Shown here: positions 52,821 to 60,493 of the stretch, one piece after another | Position numbering within the stretch: position 1 is the first letter of the stretch | Layout of the letters: each line of letters starts with the position of its first letter | Assembly: GCA_949298075.1 (NCBI GenBank) | Contig: CASFVA010000024.1 | Span: 1 to 63,972, forward strand | DNA: 63,972 bases | Origin: an uncultured Lentisphaeria bacterium | GTDB taxonomy: Bacteria > Verrucomicrobiota > Lentisphaeria > Victivallales > Victivallaceae | Reading direction: 5' to 3' | Program-made: the position numbers and the translations under genes | Notes under the pieces: generated by a model | Told to the model about the DNA's origin: nothing | Seen by the model: the letters and a program-made list of their open reading frames with translations, nothing else | The model's database searches: none

Positions 52821-52848
52821 TTGAAAATGGATTTTTTTGGAATATATT
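52821..52848 (+). promoter_or_regulatory. Predicted mraZ promoter
   Basis: TTGAAA (52821-52826), 16-bp spacer, TATATT (52843-52848), 50 bp upstream of the mraZ start. Confidence 0.65.
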
Positions 52849-52862
52849 GGAAATAGTTGGAA
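52828..52862 (+). promoter_or_regulatory. Four TGGAN boxes at exact 10-bp spacing, candidate MraZ operator
   Basis: TGGAT at 52828 and TGGAA at 52838, 52848 and 52858 form four 5-bp boxes separated by 5 bp, overlapping the spacer and -10 box of the mraZ promoter. E. coli MraZ is known to bind repeats of TGGGN separated by 5 nt in its own promoter; the geometry here is identical and the sequence differs by one base. Confidence 0.7.
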
Positions 52863-52897
52863 AATAAAATCGCGGTTTTGATGGAAGACGCTTGCAG

Positions 52898-53386
52898 ATG
52901 CTGACCTTTTTCGGGCAGGAACATTGTCTGGTCGACGCCAACGGGCGGATTCGTCTGACCCAGCGGCTGGTTGACGATTTTCTACGCGTCTGCGCCGGAG
53001 AAATCGTGTTGCATGGCCTGCCGGAAGGAGCGGTGGCACTCTATCCGGAGGCGGCTTACCACGACATGCGGCGCCATGAACTGGGAGACATCGGAGAGGT
53101 CGCCGGGAGTTTCGCCCGTCGCCGCTCATTGCGTTGGTTCGGTGCCCTGACCTCCACCTGCCGCATCACCAGGCAGGGACGGGTGACGCTGAGCACGGAC
53201 TTTATGAATCATGCCGGACTGCGCCCCGGCGCTGAAGCCTGTGTGGTCGGCGTGGAAATCGGAGTTGAAATCTGGTCGGCGGAACGATTCGCCGCTGAAA
53301 TGAATGAAATCGACGCCCATCTTAAACAAAAGCGGCGCCGGGAAATGGAAAACGATCTGAACACCACGTCAGGAGAAGAACGATGA
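52898..53386 (+). CDS. mraZ: MraZ-family transcriptional regulator
   Basis: 162 residues from ATG 52898. Two SpoVT/AbrB-like half domains are visible: 'FFGQEHCLVDANGRIRLTQRLVDDFL' with 'IVLHGLPEGAVALYPEAAY', and 'CRITRQGRVTLSTDFMNHAGLRPGAEACVVGVEIGVEIW'. MraZ normally heads the dcw cluster as mraZ-rsmH-ftsL-ftsI and represses it; here none of those genes follows. Instead a 76-residue membrane or secreted protein overlaps its stop by ATGA. A run of four spaced boxes in the promoter suggests autoregulation. Confidence 0.9.
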   Translation: MLTFFGQEHCLVDANGRIRLTQRLVDDFLRVCAGEIVLHGLPEGAVALYPEAAYHDMRRHELGDIGEVAGSFARRRSLRWFGALTSTCRITRQGRVTLSTDFMNHAGLRPGAEACVVGVEIGVEIWSAERFAAEMNEIDAHLKQKRRREMENDLNTTSGEER

Positions 53387-53613
53387 AACAGTTTTCGCCT
53401 CAACTCGGGAAGACGCTCTGGTGTGCGGCACTGGCCCTGGTCGTGGCCCTGCTGGTCGGGTCAGCCCATTCAGAACAAGCTCCGGACCGCCCCTCCGACC
53501 GGGAACGAGTCGCTCTGGACCTGGCCGATCAACTTGTCGAAACTGATCGCGCCGCCTGGCAGGAAGCTGCCCGGCGCAATCCTCTGTGGCTGATTCAGCT
53601 CACTGTCCCCTGA
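53383..53613 (+). CDS. Small membrane or secreted protein coupled to mraZ
   Basis: 76 residues. One hydrophobic segment ('TLWCAALALVVALLVGSAHS') ends at an AHS-like signal cleavage site, followed by a polar segment 'RERVALDLADQLVETDRAAWQEAARRN'. It starts 4 bp inside mraZ (ATGA). It occupies the position where FtsL-like proteins lie in other genomes, but it is shorter and lacks an evident leucine zipper, so I do not call it FtsL. Function unknown. Confidence 0.65.
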   Translation: MKQFSPQLGKTLWCAALALVVALLVGSAHSEQAPDRPSDRERVALDLADQLVETDRAAWQEAARRNPLWLIQLTVP

Positions 53614-53622
53614 TCTCCGGGA

Positions 53623-53711
53623 GGTTCTCCTGTTCCGCACCGAGATCCGGTCGTACCGTTTTTCAAGCAGATCCGCCAGCGGGGGTTCTCCTGTTCCGCA
53701 CCGAGATCCGG
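53623..53711. repeat. Exact 28-bp direct repeat separated by 33 bp
   Basis: 53623-53650 and 53684-53711 are identical (begin GGTTCTCCTG, end GAGATCCGG). The repeat ends are imperfectly self-complementary (GGTTCTC against GAGATCC). It lies in the non-coding gap between the small mraZ partner gene and the next convergent gene. The 28/33 geometry matches a one-spacer CRISPR, but no cas gene or further copy is present. Confidence 0.75.
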
Positions 53712-53723
53712 GGGCGGCGCCAA

Positions 53724-54662
53724 TCACTTCCCGGCGGCCCGGGAATTACGCCAGGACAGCAGGCGGCGACATTCGCCAATTCTTCCGGAAGTCAGCAGAC
53801 CATCGAGGCGATCAATTCGACGCGCAACCAGAAGTACCGTCTGTCCATTGCGCCGGACAAGCAGTTCAACCGCCGCGAACTCCCTGCACACGGCGGTAAT
53901 CATGCCGGTCAGCCGTACGGCGTCAGCATTCAGCAGATTGGCCATCGCCATGCCGCCGGGGGCAAGCAGCCGCCGGCATCCCGTCCACAATTCCGGAGAA
54001 TATACCGCTGAGGCAAGTTCCAGTCCGCAAAAAAGATCGCAGCAAATCAGCTCGTATCCTCCGGGTTCGGACTCAGGATCCGTTACAAAATCCGCCGCGT
54101 CGGCGGTCACAATCCGAAACCGGGACCAATCCTGATCGCTGAGGAAAAAACGCCTGGCGAGTTCCACAATTTCCGGTTCGAGTTCAACTGCGGTGACCCG
54201 GGCTCCGGGATAGTGTTCCAAAGCATAGCGCGGAATCCCGCCGCCCCCCAGCCCCAGCATCAGAAAAGCGGCGTCCGGAGTCCGCCGGAAAACCTCATCG
54301 ACCGCTGCCTGGAAATAATCGAATAACTTGGCCGGCGCTCCGCGCCGCAGCAGAGCCCGGCTGTAGACACCGCCGCTGACGGCGATTTCCCGGATGGCCG
54401 GCTGCCAGGGCAGCCAGCCGCGCCGCTCAAGAATTTGCAGCTCCTGACCATTCACCGTACCGCGCCACAGCCGGCGGATTCTCAGCCGGCGCACCAGGCA
54501 CAGCCCGCCCCAGAGCAGCCACGGCAGCAGCACACCGGCCGGCAACGCAAAAGATACCACTCCGAAAACAGCTGGAATGCCGGCGACAGCCAGTGCCAGC
54601 ACCGATGCCGCTCCGATGTGGCGCAGCGGAGTACGCCGCAGTCTGTGCCGGAAATTACTCAT
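53724..54662 (-). CDS. Spermidine synthase-like methyltransferase-fold membrane protein
   Basis: 312 residues. Two N-terminal hydrophobic helices ('IGAASVLALAVAGIPAVFGVVSF', 'LPAGVLLPWLLWGGLCLV') precede a Rossmann-like domain of the spermine/spermidine synthase type: 'LFDYFQAAVDEVF', 'FLMLGLGGGGIPRYALEHYPGARVTAVELEPEIVELARRFF' and 'IVTADAADFV'. The acidic catalytic pair of true aminopropyltransferases is not clear ('YELICCDLFCG'). Many such spermidine-synthase-like proteins have other or unknown functions. It could use the decarboxylated AdoMet made by the enzyme encoded at 37751, but that is speculation. Co-directional with the esterase, 18 bp downstream of it. Confidence 0.8.
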   Translation of the reverse strand: MSNFRHRLRRTPLRHIGAASVLALAVAGIPAVFGVVSFALPAGVLLPWLLWGGLCLVRRLRIRRLWRGTVNGQELQILERRGWLPWQPAIREIAVSGGVYSRALLRRGAPAKLFDYFQAAVDEVFRRTPDAAFLMLGLGGGGIPRYALEHYPGARVTAVELEPEIVELARRFFLSDQDWSRFRIVTADAADFVTDPESEPGGYELICCDLFCGLELASAVYSPELWTGCRRLLAPGGMAMANLLNADAVRLTGMITAVCREFAAVELLVRRNGQTVLLVARRIDRLDGLLTSGRIGECRRLLSWRNSRAAGK

Positions 54663-54680
54663 CTGCTTCAGCCTGCTGAT

Positions 54681-55445
54681 TCAGGAAACCGGGAGCATGA
54701 AGTCAAGCACCCGCTGAATATTGCGGTCCCAGAAATCCCAGGTGTGGGCACCGGGCTCCTCGTAGTACTCGTAGGCCGGATAATTCAGCTTCTTCAGATG
54801 ATCCCGGAACCGGAGGTTGCCGGAGTAAAGGAAATCCCCGGTGCCGCAGATTTGGATGATGCGTGGCGACACCCCCCGCCGGATCGCCGACTCGGCCAGC
54901 GAAAACAGATCGTTGCCGGCAGCTACCGCATGCCGGTATGATCCAAAAATATGGCGCATTTCAGTCCGCAGCGCCACCTCGTCGCCGTCGACCAGATTTT
55001 TGACATCGGTCACTGCCGAAAGAGCTCCGACAGCAGCAAACCGTTCCGGATGGCGCAGGCCCATTTTCAATGCGCCGTAGCCGCCCATCGACAGACCGGC
55101 GACAAAATTGCATTCCGGCTTCCGGCTGACCGGGAAAAGCTCGGCCGCCAGCTCGGGCAGTTCCTCTGCCACCGCTGTCCAATATGGCAGACCATCCACC
55201 ATATCGGTGTAAAAACTCCGGCCGCCGTCGGGCATGACAACCGCCACGCCGTGCCGTTCGGCATAACGTTCAATCGAAGTAAATCTCATCCAGGCGGTGG
55301 CATTGTCGCTCAAGCCGTGCAGCAGATAAAGCACCGGCCACTCCGGCCGCCGCGGCGAAAAAGAGGAAAGCCGGGGCAATAAAACCTGAAGCGAGCAAAG
55401 CTTGTTCAGCACCGTCGACTTGTATTCACACTGCAACCAAACCAT
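54681..55445 (-). CDS. Esterase of the alpha/beta hydrolase fold (FrmB/EstA-like)
   Basis: 254 residues, no signal peptide. Visible are 'WPVLYLLHGLSDNATAWMR' (oxyanion region), nucleophile elbow 'VAGLSMGGYGALKMGLRHPERF', an acid in 'ICGTGDFLY' and the catalytic His in 'EPGAHTWDFWDRNIQRVLDF'. It is the pattern of esterase D / tributyrin esterase / mycolyl-transferase-like enzymes that cleave short acyl esters, including acetyl groups on sugars. The start at 55445 may be a GTG or ATG with AAGGAGGAAGG upstream, a strong ribosome site. Confidence 0.9.
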   Translation of the reverse strand: MVWLQCEYKSTVLNKLCSLQVLLPRLSSFSPRRPEWPVLYLLHGLSDNATAWMRFTSIERYAERHGVAVVMPDGGRSFYTDMVDGLPYWTAVAEELPELAAELFPVSRKPECNFVAGLSMGGYGALKMGLRHPERFAAVGALSAVTDVKNLVDGDEVALRTEMRHIFGSYRHAVAAGNDLFSLAESAIRRGVSPRIIQICGTGDFLYSGNLRFRDHLKKLNYPAYEYYEEPGAHTWDFWDRNIQRVLDFMLPVS

Positions 55446-55494
55446 CCTTCCTCCTTCTGATACGTCTGCCGAACATCAACGCTGCCGCATTCAG

Positions 55495-58107
55495 TTAAAA
55501 ACCGAATTCGGCCTGAACAATTCCAAAATCGTCGTCATCGCCACTTTCCGGAGTCTCCGGAACCGCATCTCTGCGGGCAGCGCTCTGACGCGGCTTCCGG
55601 GCGGGCTTATCCGTCACCGGATCCGGCGGAACCTCCATCAGAGAATCCTGCATTCCGGCCGGCGCGGCCATGACATCGGGCGTACCTTCAGCCTCCGGCC
55701 GCTCCGCCGGGACATCACGGCCCGGGGAAACCTTCCGTCTCCGGCCGGCTTTGGCCGCGGATTTCAACGGCGGTTCAGCAACAGACTCTGCTTCGGGAAC
55801 CTCTTCCTTGGCGGCGGGAATCGCGGGGGCGGTGACGGACTCAGTCTCCGCGGCCGCTTGCCCGTCTTCCGCAGCCGGTGACGGTTCCGGTTCCGCGGCA
55901 GAGTCCGCTCCCGCGGCTTTTCCGGACACGGCCGGTGCGGATTCGGCTCCCGCTGCCGGCTCCTCCTCTTCCGGGATCGTGGAGGCGGGTTCTGCGAATG
56001 CGGCCAGCTCGTCGGCGGTCAGCCAGCGGGAGTGCGTGATTTTTGTCACCGGTTTGGCGGTAAGCAAAATGCCCCGGACCTTGGCGGAACGCAGCGGAAG
56101 TTCCATCAGATTGATCTCCCGCTCCGCCGGGCGGCCCCGTGCTCCGGTCTCCAGCAAAGTGTAAATTGCATCCGGACGCGGCGTCAATAATTCAAGCTGG
56201 CAACCGGGCGGGCAGAACGAATACTCTTTTTCCATGATGAAACCGCCGATGGAACTGCGCTTGCCGTAATACTTTCCGGACTTCTTCTCACGGTAGATGA
56301 TTCCGAACACCGTTCCGGAGTCATAACGCCGGAAATCGTAGAGCCGTCCGACAAACAATTTGTCCGGCGGCAACGGAATTACCTTGTAAGTTCCATTTTT
56401 AACGGTACAGACAAACCGGTCGAATTCATTGCAGACCACCGTATCGTCGCTTTTGACCGCCGTGCCGATGTAGCCGTTTTTCCGATCCCAGCCGATTTTG
56501 ATGTTGTTGAGCGCCGCCGCAGTGCGGTCAATTTCCTCGAAATGCTCGATCTCGGTCCGACGCGGGAAATTGGCGCCGTACTTGCTCTTCAGCGATTCAA
56601 GGTATTTAACCGCATAGCGTTTGAGCGAACCGAGGTTTTTGTTGATCTCGGCAATTTTTGCTTCAATCTCGGCCAGTTCCTGCTGGTTTTTCTCAATGTC
56701 GAACCGGCTGATCCGCCGCACCGGCAGTGCCAGAAGTTTATCTATGTCGGAGTCAGTGATGTCCCGTCGCAGCTGCGGCCGGAACGGCGCCAGGCCGGCG
56801 TGCACTTCAGCATATTCCTGCTCCGGAGTACTGACTTCCTCTATCCGTTTGTAGATGCGGTTCTCAAAGAAAATCTGCGCCAGGGTTTTGGCGTGAAACA
56901 ACTCGTTCTGACGCTCCAGCGCGATTTCCAGCTCCTGCTTCAGATAACCAAGCAGTTTGTCAACATTGCGGCGCAGCACCTCGGAGACCGTCATCTGAAC
57001 CGGACGGCTGCCGCAGATCACCGTCATATTCACTGAAATCGACACGGCGCAGTCGGTGTACATATAGAGTCCGTTGCGGGTCTTTTCCGGATCATACCCC
57101 CGGGTCGGCGTCACCCGGATTTCCACCCGGTCGGTGGTGAAATCCTGAACGTTGGAAATTTTGATCTTGTTCTTTTCCGCCGCCCGTTCAATGGAGGCCA
57201 CCAGACTTTCAGTGGTGCAAACCGCCGGAATTTCCCGGATGACCAGATCCCGGCCGACAATGTCAATTTTTGCCCGCAATCCGATCCGTCCGTTTCCGTC
57301 GGCGTATTCCCGGACGTCCATGAGACCGCCCTGCTGGAAATCCGGATATATCTCAAACTCTTCGCCTCTGAGGATTGCAATTTCGGCATCAAGCAGTTCG
57401 TTGAAGTTGTGCGGCATGATTTTGGTGGCCATTCCGACGGCAATACCGTCGCTGCCCAGCATGAGCAGCGAAGGAACCTTGGCCGGAAGCACAACCGGTT
57501 CCTCCTCCCGGCCATCATAGGTGGGCACAAACTTCGTGATGTCATTGTTGAAGAGCGTTTCATGGGCCAGCTGGGTGAGCGAACACTCGGTATAGCGGCC
57601 GGCCGCCGCCGGACTGCCGGTCAGCAGATTGCCGAAATTGCCCTGCCGGGCAATGTAATAGGGTACGCTCTGAAACTCAATTGTTTCAACCCCGGTTTTC
57701 CGATCCCGGAGTTTTTGTTCGACGCAGCCGCCTTTGTTGGCCAGCACCACCAGAGCCTCTTCAATCGAAGCGTTGCCGTGCGGATGGTAATGCATGGTGT
57801 TGCCCACGATGTTGGCAACCTTGTGAGTGCGGCCGTCATAAACTTTGTAAAGTGCCCAGAGAATGCGGCGCTGAACAGGCTTGAGTCCGTCATCGACATC
57901 CGGAATCGCCCGATCCTTGATCACGTAGGCGGCGTATTCCAGAAAATTGCGGTCAATCATCGCCTTGAAATAATCGTTGGTGCCCCGGCGCTGTTCGGCC
58001 AGCACGCCGCCGGCGGACTCCTCTGAACCGGATGCGCCGGATTCAGCCGGCGCCGCTTCCGGCGCGGCGGCGTTTTCCGGAATTTTCCGGTCTTCCTGCT
58101 CAATCAT
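55495..58107 (-). CDS. parC: DNA topoisomerase IV subunit A
   Basis: 870 residues. Type IIA breakage-reunion subunit that decatenates chromosomes. Catalytic Tyr in 'AAAGRYTECSLTQ'; 'DYFKAMIDRNFLEYAAYVIKDRAIPDVDDGLKPVQRRILWALYKV' and 'IMPHNFNELLDAEIAIL' match the ParC type of Bacteroidetes, Chlamydiae and relatives, and no GyrA-box is seen. The segment equivalent to the quinolone region reads 'HPHGNASIEEALV', without the usual Ser80. A low-complexity, Ala/Pro/Glu-rich tail of about 180 residues ends in basic clusters and is unique. It overlaps parE by 8 nt. Confidence 0.95.
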   Translation of the reverse strand: MIEQEDRKIPENAAAPEAAPAESGASGSEESAGGVLAEQRRGTNDYFKAMIDRNFLEYAAYVIKDRAIPDVDDGLKPVQRRILWALYKVYDGRTHKVANIVGNTMHYHPHGNASIEEALVVLANKGGCVEQKLRDRKTGVETIEFQSVPYYIARQGNFGNLLTGSPAAAGRYTECSLTQLAHETLFNNDITKFVPTYDGREEEPVVLPAKVPSLLMLGSDGIAVGMATKIMPHNFNELLDAEIAILRGEEFEIYPDFQQGGLMDVREYADGNGRIGLRAKIDIVGRDLVIREIPAVCTTESLVASIERAAEKNKIKISNVQDFTTDRVEIRVTPTRGYDPEKTRNGLYMYTDCAVSISVNMTVICGSRPVQMTVSEVLRRNVDKLLGYLKQELEIALERQNELFHAKTLAQIFFENRIYKRIEEVSTPEQEYAEVHAGLAPFRPQLRRDITDSDIDKLLALPVRRISRFDIEKNQQELAEIEAKIAEINKNLGSLKRYAVKYLESLKSKYGANFPRRTEIEHFEEIDRTAAALNNIKIGWDRKNGYIGTAVKSDDTVVCNEFDRFVCTVKNGTYKVIPLPPDKLFVGRLYDFRRYDSGTVFGIIYREKKSGKYYGKRSSIGGFIMEKEYSFCPPGCQLELLTPRPDAIYTLLETGARGRPAEREINLMELPLRSAKVRGILLTAKPVTKITHSRWLTADELAAFAEPASTIPEEEEPAAGAESAPAVSGKAAGADSAAEPEPSPAAEDGQAAAETESVTAPAIPAAKEEVPEAESVAEPPLKSAAKAGRRRKVSPGRDVPAERPEAEGTPDVMAAPAGMQDSLMEVPPDPVTDKPARKPRQSAARRDAVPETPESGDDDDFGIVQAEFGF

Positions 58108-59932
58108 ATTCCGGAACCTCGATTCGACTCATGATGTAATCGCGCCGGTTCGGGGAATTGCTTCCCATGTAGAACCCCAGCAGCTCCGGAACATTGTGCA
58201 TGTTGTCCAGCGTGACCGGAGCCAGACGCATGTTTTCTCCGATAAATTCACCGAAATCCTCGGGGGAAATTTCGCCCAGTCCCTTGAAACGGGTGGTTTC
58301 CGCCTTGCGGCCGAGCTGCTGCTGAGCCCGGTCGCGCTCGGCCTCGGAATAACAGTAGACCGGCTGCTCCCGGGGCAGTTTCACCCGAAACAACGGCGTT
58401 TCCAGCACGAACAGGTGTCCGGAGAGCACCAGCTGGTCAAAAAACGACAGGAAAAACGTCAGCAGCAGGTTCCGAATATGCAGACCGTCCACATCGGCAT
58501 CGGTGGCAATGATGACCCGGTCGTAACGCAGGTTGTCAATTGATTCCTCAATGCCGAGCGCCTGCATCAGAAACGTCAGTTCCTCGTTGCTGTATATCTT
58601 GTCAAATTTCTGACCGTAGAAATTCATGGGCTTGCCGCGCAGAGCAAAAATCGCCTGGCAGTCGACGTCGCGCTTTTTTTCCAGCGACCCCGCGGCGGAG
58701 TCGCCTTCGGTGAGGAAAATCATCGTGTCCCGCGGCACAGTGTGCCGGGGCCATTTGTCACCGACGTGATAACGGCAATCCTTGAGCTTTGGAATCCGCA
58801 AACGGCTTTTCAGCGAGGTTTCCCGGGATTTTTTCTTGACTTCCTGAATCTGGCGGTGCAGATGGACATTGCGATCGACTTTGTCCAGCAGCGTGTCCGC
58901 CACCTCCCGGTTTTTGTGCAGGAAATCCGCCACCGCGTCCTTGACGGCCGCTACAATCGGCCCCCGCACGTCGGTGTTGCCGAGCTTGTTCTTGGTCTGG
59001 GATTCGAACACCGGCTCGGTGACTTTGATGGAAATCGCCCCTACCATGCCGTCCCTGACGTCATCGGCCTTGTAGTTCTTTCCGGAATACTCGTTGATTC
59101 CCTTGAGCACGCCCTCTTTGAATGCGGAGAGATGAGTGCCGCCGTCACGCGTGAACTGGCCGTTGACAAATGAAAAACTGGTCTCCCCGTAGCGATCGCT
59201 GTGAGTGAGGGCAAATTCAATTTCCCGGCCGCGGAAAGCGATCACGTCATAGAGTTTGTCCTCGCCGGTTTCGACCTCCAGCAGATCCTGAAGCCCCTTG
59301 GACGAATAATAGCGTTCGCCATTGAAAAAAAGCTGAAGTCCGCTGTTGAGATAGGCGTACATCCACAGCCGTTTTTCAATGTAGTCGTTGCGGAAAACGT
59401 AATTGGGGAAACACTCCGGATCAGGAATGAATTCGGTCCGGGTGCCGTTTTTCTCATCAGTGGCGCCCTCGGTCTCGCCCTGCAGAACGCCGCGGGCGAA
59501 AACCGCCTGCCGGAATCGTCCATCCCGCACCGACCGCACGGTGAATTTGGAGGACAAGGCATTGACCGCCTTGGTACCAACTCCGTTGAGTCCGATGGAA
59601 AACTTGAAGGCCTTGGTATTGTACTTGCCGCCGGTGTTCATGACGGAAACGCATTCGACAAGCTTTTCCAGCGGAATTCCGCGGCCGTAGTCCCGCACTG
59701 AAACCTCGCCGCCGGAACCAACCGTCACGTCGATGCGGCGGCCGCAACCCATGATGAACTCATCAATGCTGTTGTCAATGATTTCCTTGAGCAGAATGTA
59801 GATGCCGTCATCGGGATGGGACCCGTCGCCCATGCGTCCGATATACATGCCCGGACGTCGTCGAATATGTTCCAGCGCGGAAAGCGTCTGAATGGAGCTG
59901 GCGTCATAGACGCCCGATTCGACCTCGGCCAT
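58100..59932 (-). CDS. parE: DNA topoisomerase IV subunit B
   Basis: 610 residues from ATG 59932. GHKL ATPase: 'LLKEIIDNSIDEFIMGCG', 'VRDYGRGIPLEKLVECVSV' and 'SIGLNGVGTKAVNALSS'. TOPRIM: 'IFLTEGDSAAGSLEKKRDVDCQAIFALRGKPMNFYG' and 'IIATDADVDGLHIRNLLLTFF'. It is shorter than GyrB of proteobacteria, lacking the 165-residue insert. It drives the ATP-dependent strand passage with ParC, encoded immediately downstream. The upstream region carries a TATAAT box. Confidence 0.95.
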   Translation of the reverse strand: MAEVESGVYDASSIQTLSALEHIRRRPGMYIGRMGDGSHPDDGIYILLKEIIDNSIDEFIMGCGRRIDVTVGSGGEVSVRDYGRGIPLEKLVECVSVMNTGGKYNTKAFKFSIGLNGVGTKAVNALSSKFTVRSVRDGRFRQAVFARGVLQGETEGATDEKNGTRTEFIPDPECFPNYVFRNDYIEKRLWMYAYLNSGLQLFFNGERYYSSKGLQDLLEVETGEDKLYDVIAFRGREIEFALTHSDRYGETSFSFVNGQFTRDGGTHLSAFKEGVLKGINEYSGKNYKADDVRDGMVGAISIKVTEPVFESQTKNKLGNTDVRGPIVAAVKDAVADFLHKNREVADTLLDKVDRNVHLHRQIQEVKKKSRETSLKSRLRIPKLKDCRYHVGDKWPRHTVPRDTMIFLTEGDSAAGSLEKKRDVDCQAIFALRGKPMNFYGQKFDKIYSNEELTFLMQALGIEESIDNLRYDRVIIATDADVDGLHIRNLLLTFFLSFFDQLVLSGHLFVLETPLFRVKLPREQPVYCYSEAERDRAQQQLGRKAETTRFKGLGEISPEDFGEFIGENMRLAPVTLDNMHNVPELLGFYMGSNSPNRRDYIMSRIEVPEYD

Positions 59933-59962
59933 CACCTACCCTGAATGAAATAAAGAAGAAAC

Positions 59963-59991
59963 ATTATACCTGACAGTTATTTATAAATGTA
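59963..59991 (-). promoter_or_regulatory. Predicted parE-parC promoter
   Basis: Minus strand: TACATT (59991-59986, weak), 17-bp spacer, TATAAT (59968-59963). Confidence 0.45.
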
Positions 59992-60046
59992 CCATGTTTT
60001 CCCGGAAAAAGCAAGCAATTACCGCAAAAAAAAGCCGGCGAAACAC

Positions 60047-60075
60047 TTGCCAGCGGCAGATTGCCGGACTATATT
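60047..60075 (+). promoter_or_regulatory. Predicted tRNA-Thr promoter
   Basis: TTGCCA (60047-60052), 17-bp spacer, TATATT (60070-60075), about 100 bp before the mature tRNA. The intervening leader has a CGACGGG/CCCGTCG stem and is otherwise unremarkable. Confidence 0.6.
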
Positions 60076-60178
60076 AATGAAACCGGAGCGACGGGTGAAT
60101 CCCCGGGGCGCACCGGAAATTCCCCGTCGGCCCGGCTTCCGGAGGCGCGGGGAACGCGCATGAGAGAAATTCTTGCAT

Positions 60179-60255
60179 GCCGGCTTAGCTCAGTTGGCCA
60201 GAGCAGTTGACTTGTAATCAGCAGGTCGCGGGTTCGACTCCCGCAGCCGGCTCCA
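60179..60255 (+). tRNA. tRNA-Thr (anticodon TGT)
   Basis: A full cloverleaf of 77 nt including encoded CCA: 7-bp acceptor (GCCGGCT with AGCCGGC), D-stem GCTC/GAGC, anticodon stem GTTGA/TCAGC with loop CTTGTAA (anticodon TGT, reading ACA/ACG), 5-nt variable loop, T-stem GCGGG/CCCGC with loop TTCGACT, discriminator T. Confidence 0.97.
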
Positions 60256-60300
60256 TTTTTCCCCCTCCCCCCGGGTCGCGGCAACTGAAACCGCTGAAAC

Positions 60301-60334
60301 AAACCGCGCTCCCGCATCATACGGAGCGCGGTTT
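60301..60334. terminator. Long inverted repeat after tRNA-Thr, possible terminator
   Basis: A perfect 12-bp stem (60301-60312 with 60323-60334) with 10-nt loop, flanked by AAA and TTT but not by a long T-run. It probably ends the tRNA transcript. The rest of 60256-60493 contains nothing else recognisable. Confidence 0.5.
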
Positions 60335-60493
60335 CCCCCGGCAGCGCTTTACCCGGCCTCATGGTGCCGGGTAAACGTCCGCCGGAACCACGGACCTGAC
60401 GCTACCCGGAGGAAATTCATCTGCACCACGTCCCGCGGAGCCGGAACAGGGCCGGATTTTTCGCCACCGCTGTTTCCGGCTTTCCCGCAAACG

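Noticed and set aside
53623-53711. CRISPR array
   Set aside because: Only two repeat copies, one spacer, no cas genes in the window; recorded as a plain direct repeat.
60083-60178. Independent small RNA ahead of tRNA-Thr
   Set aside because: One GC-rich stem only; best explained as the tRNA precursor leader.
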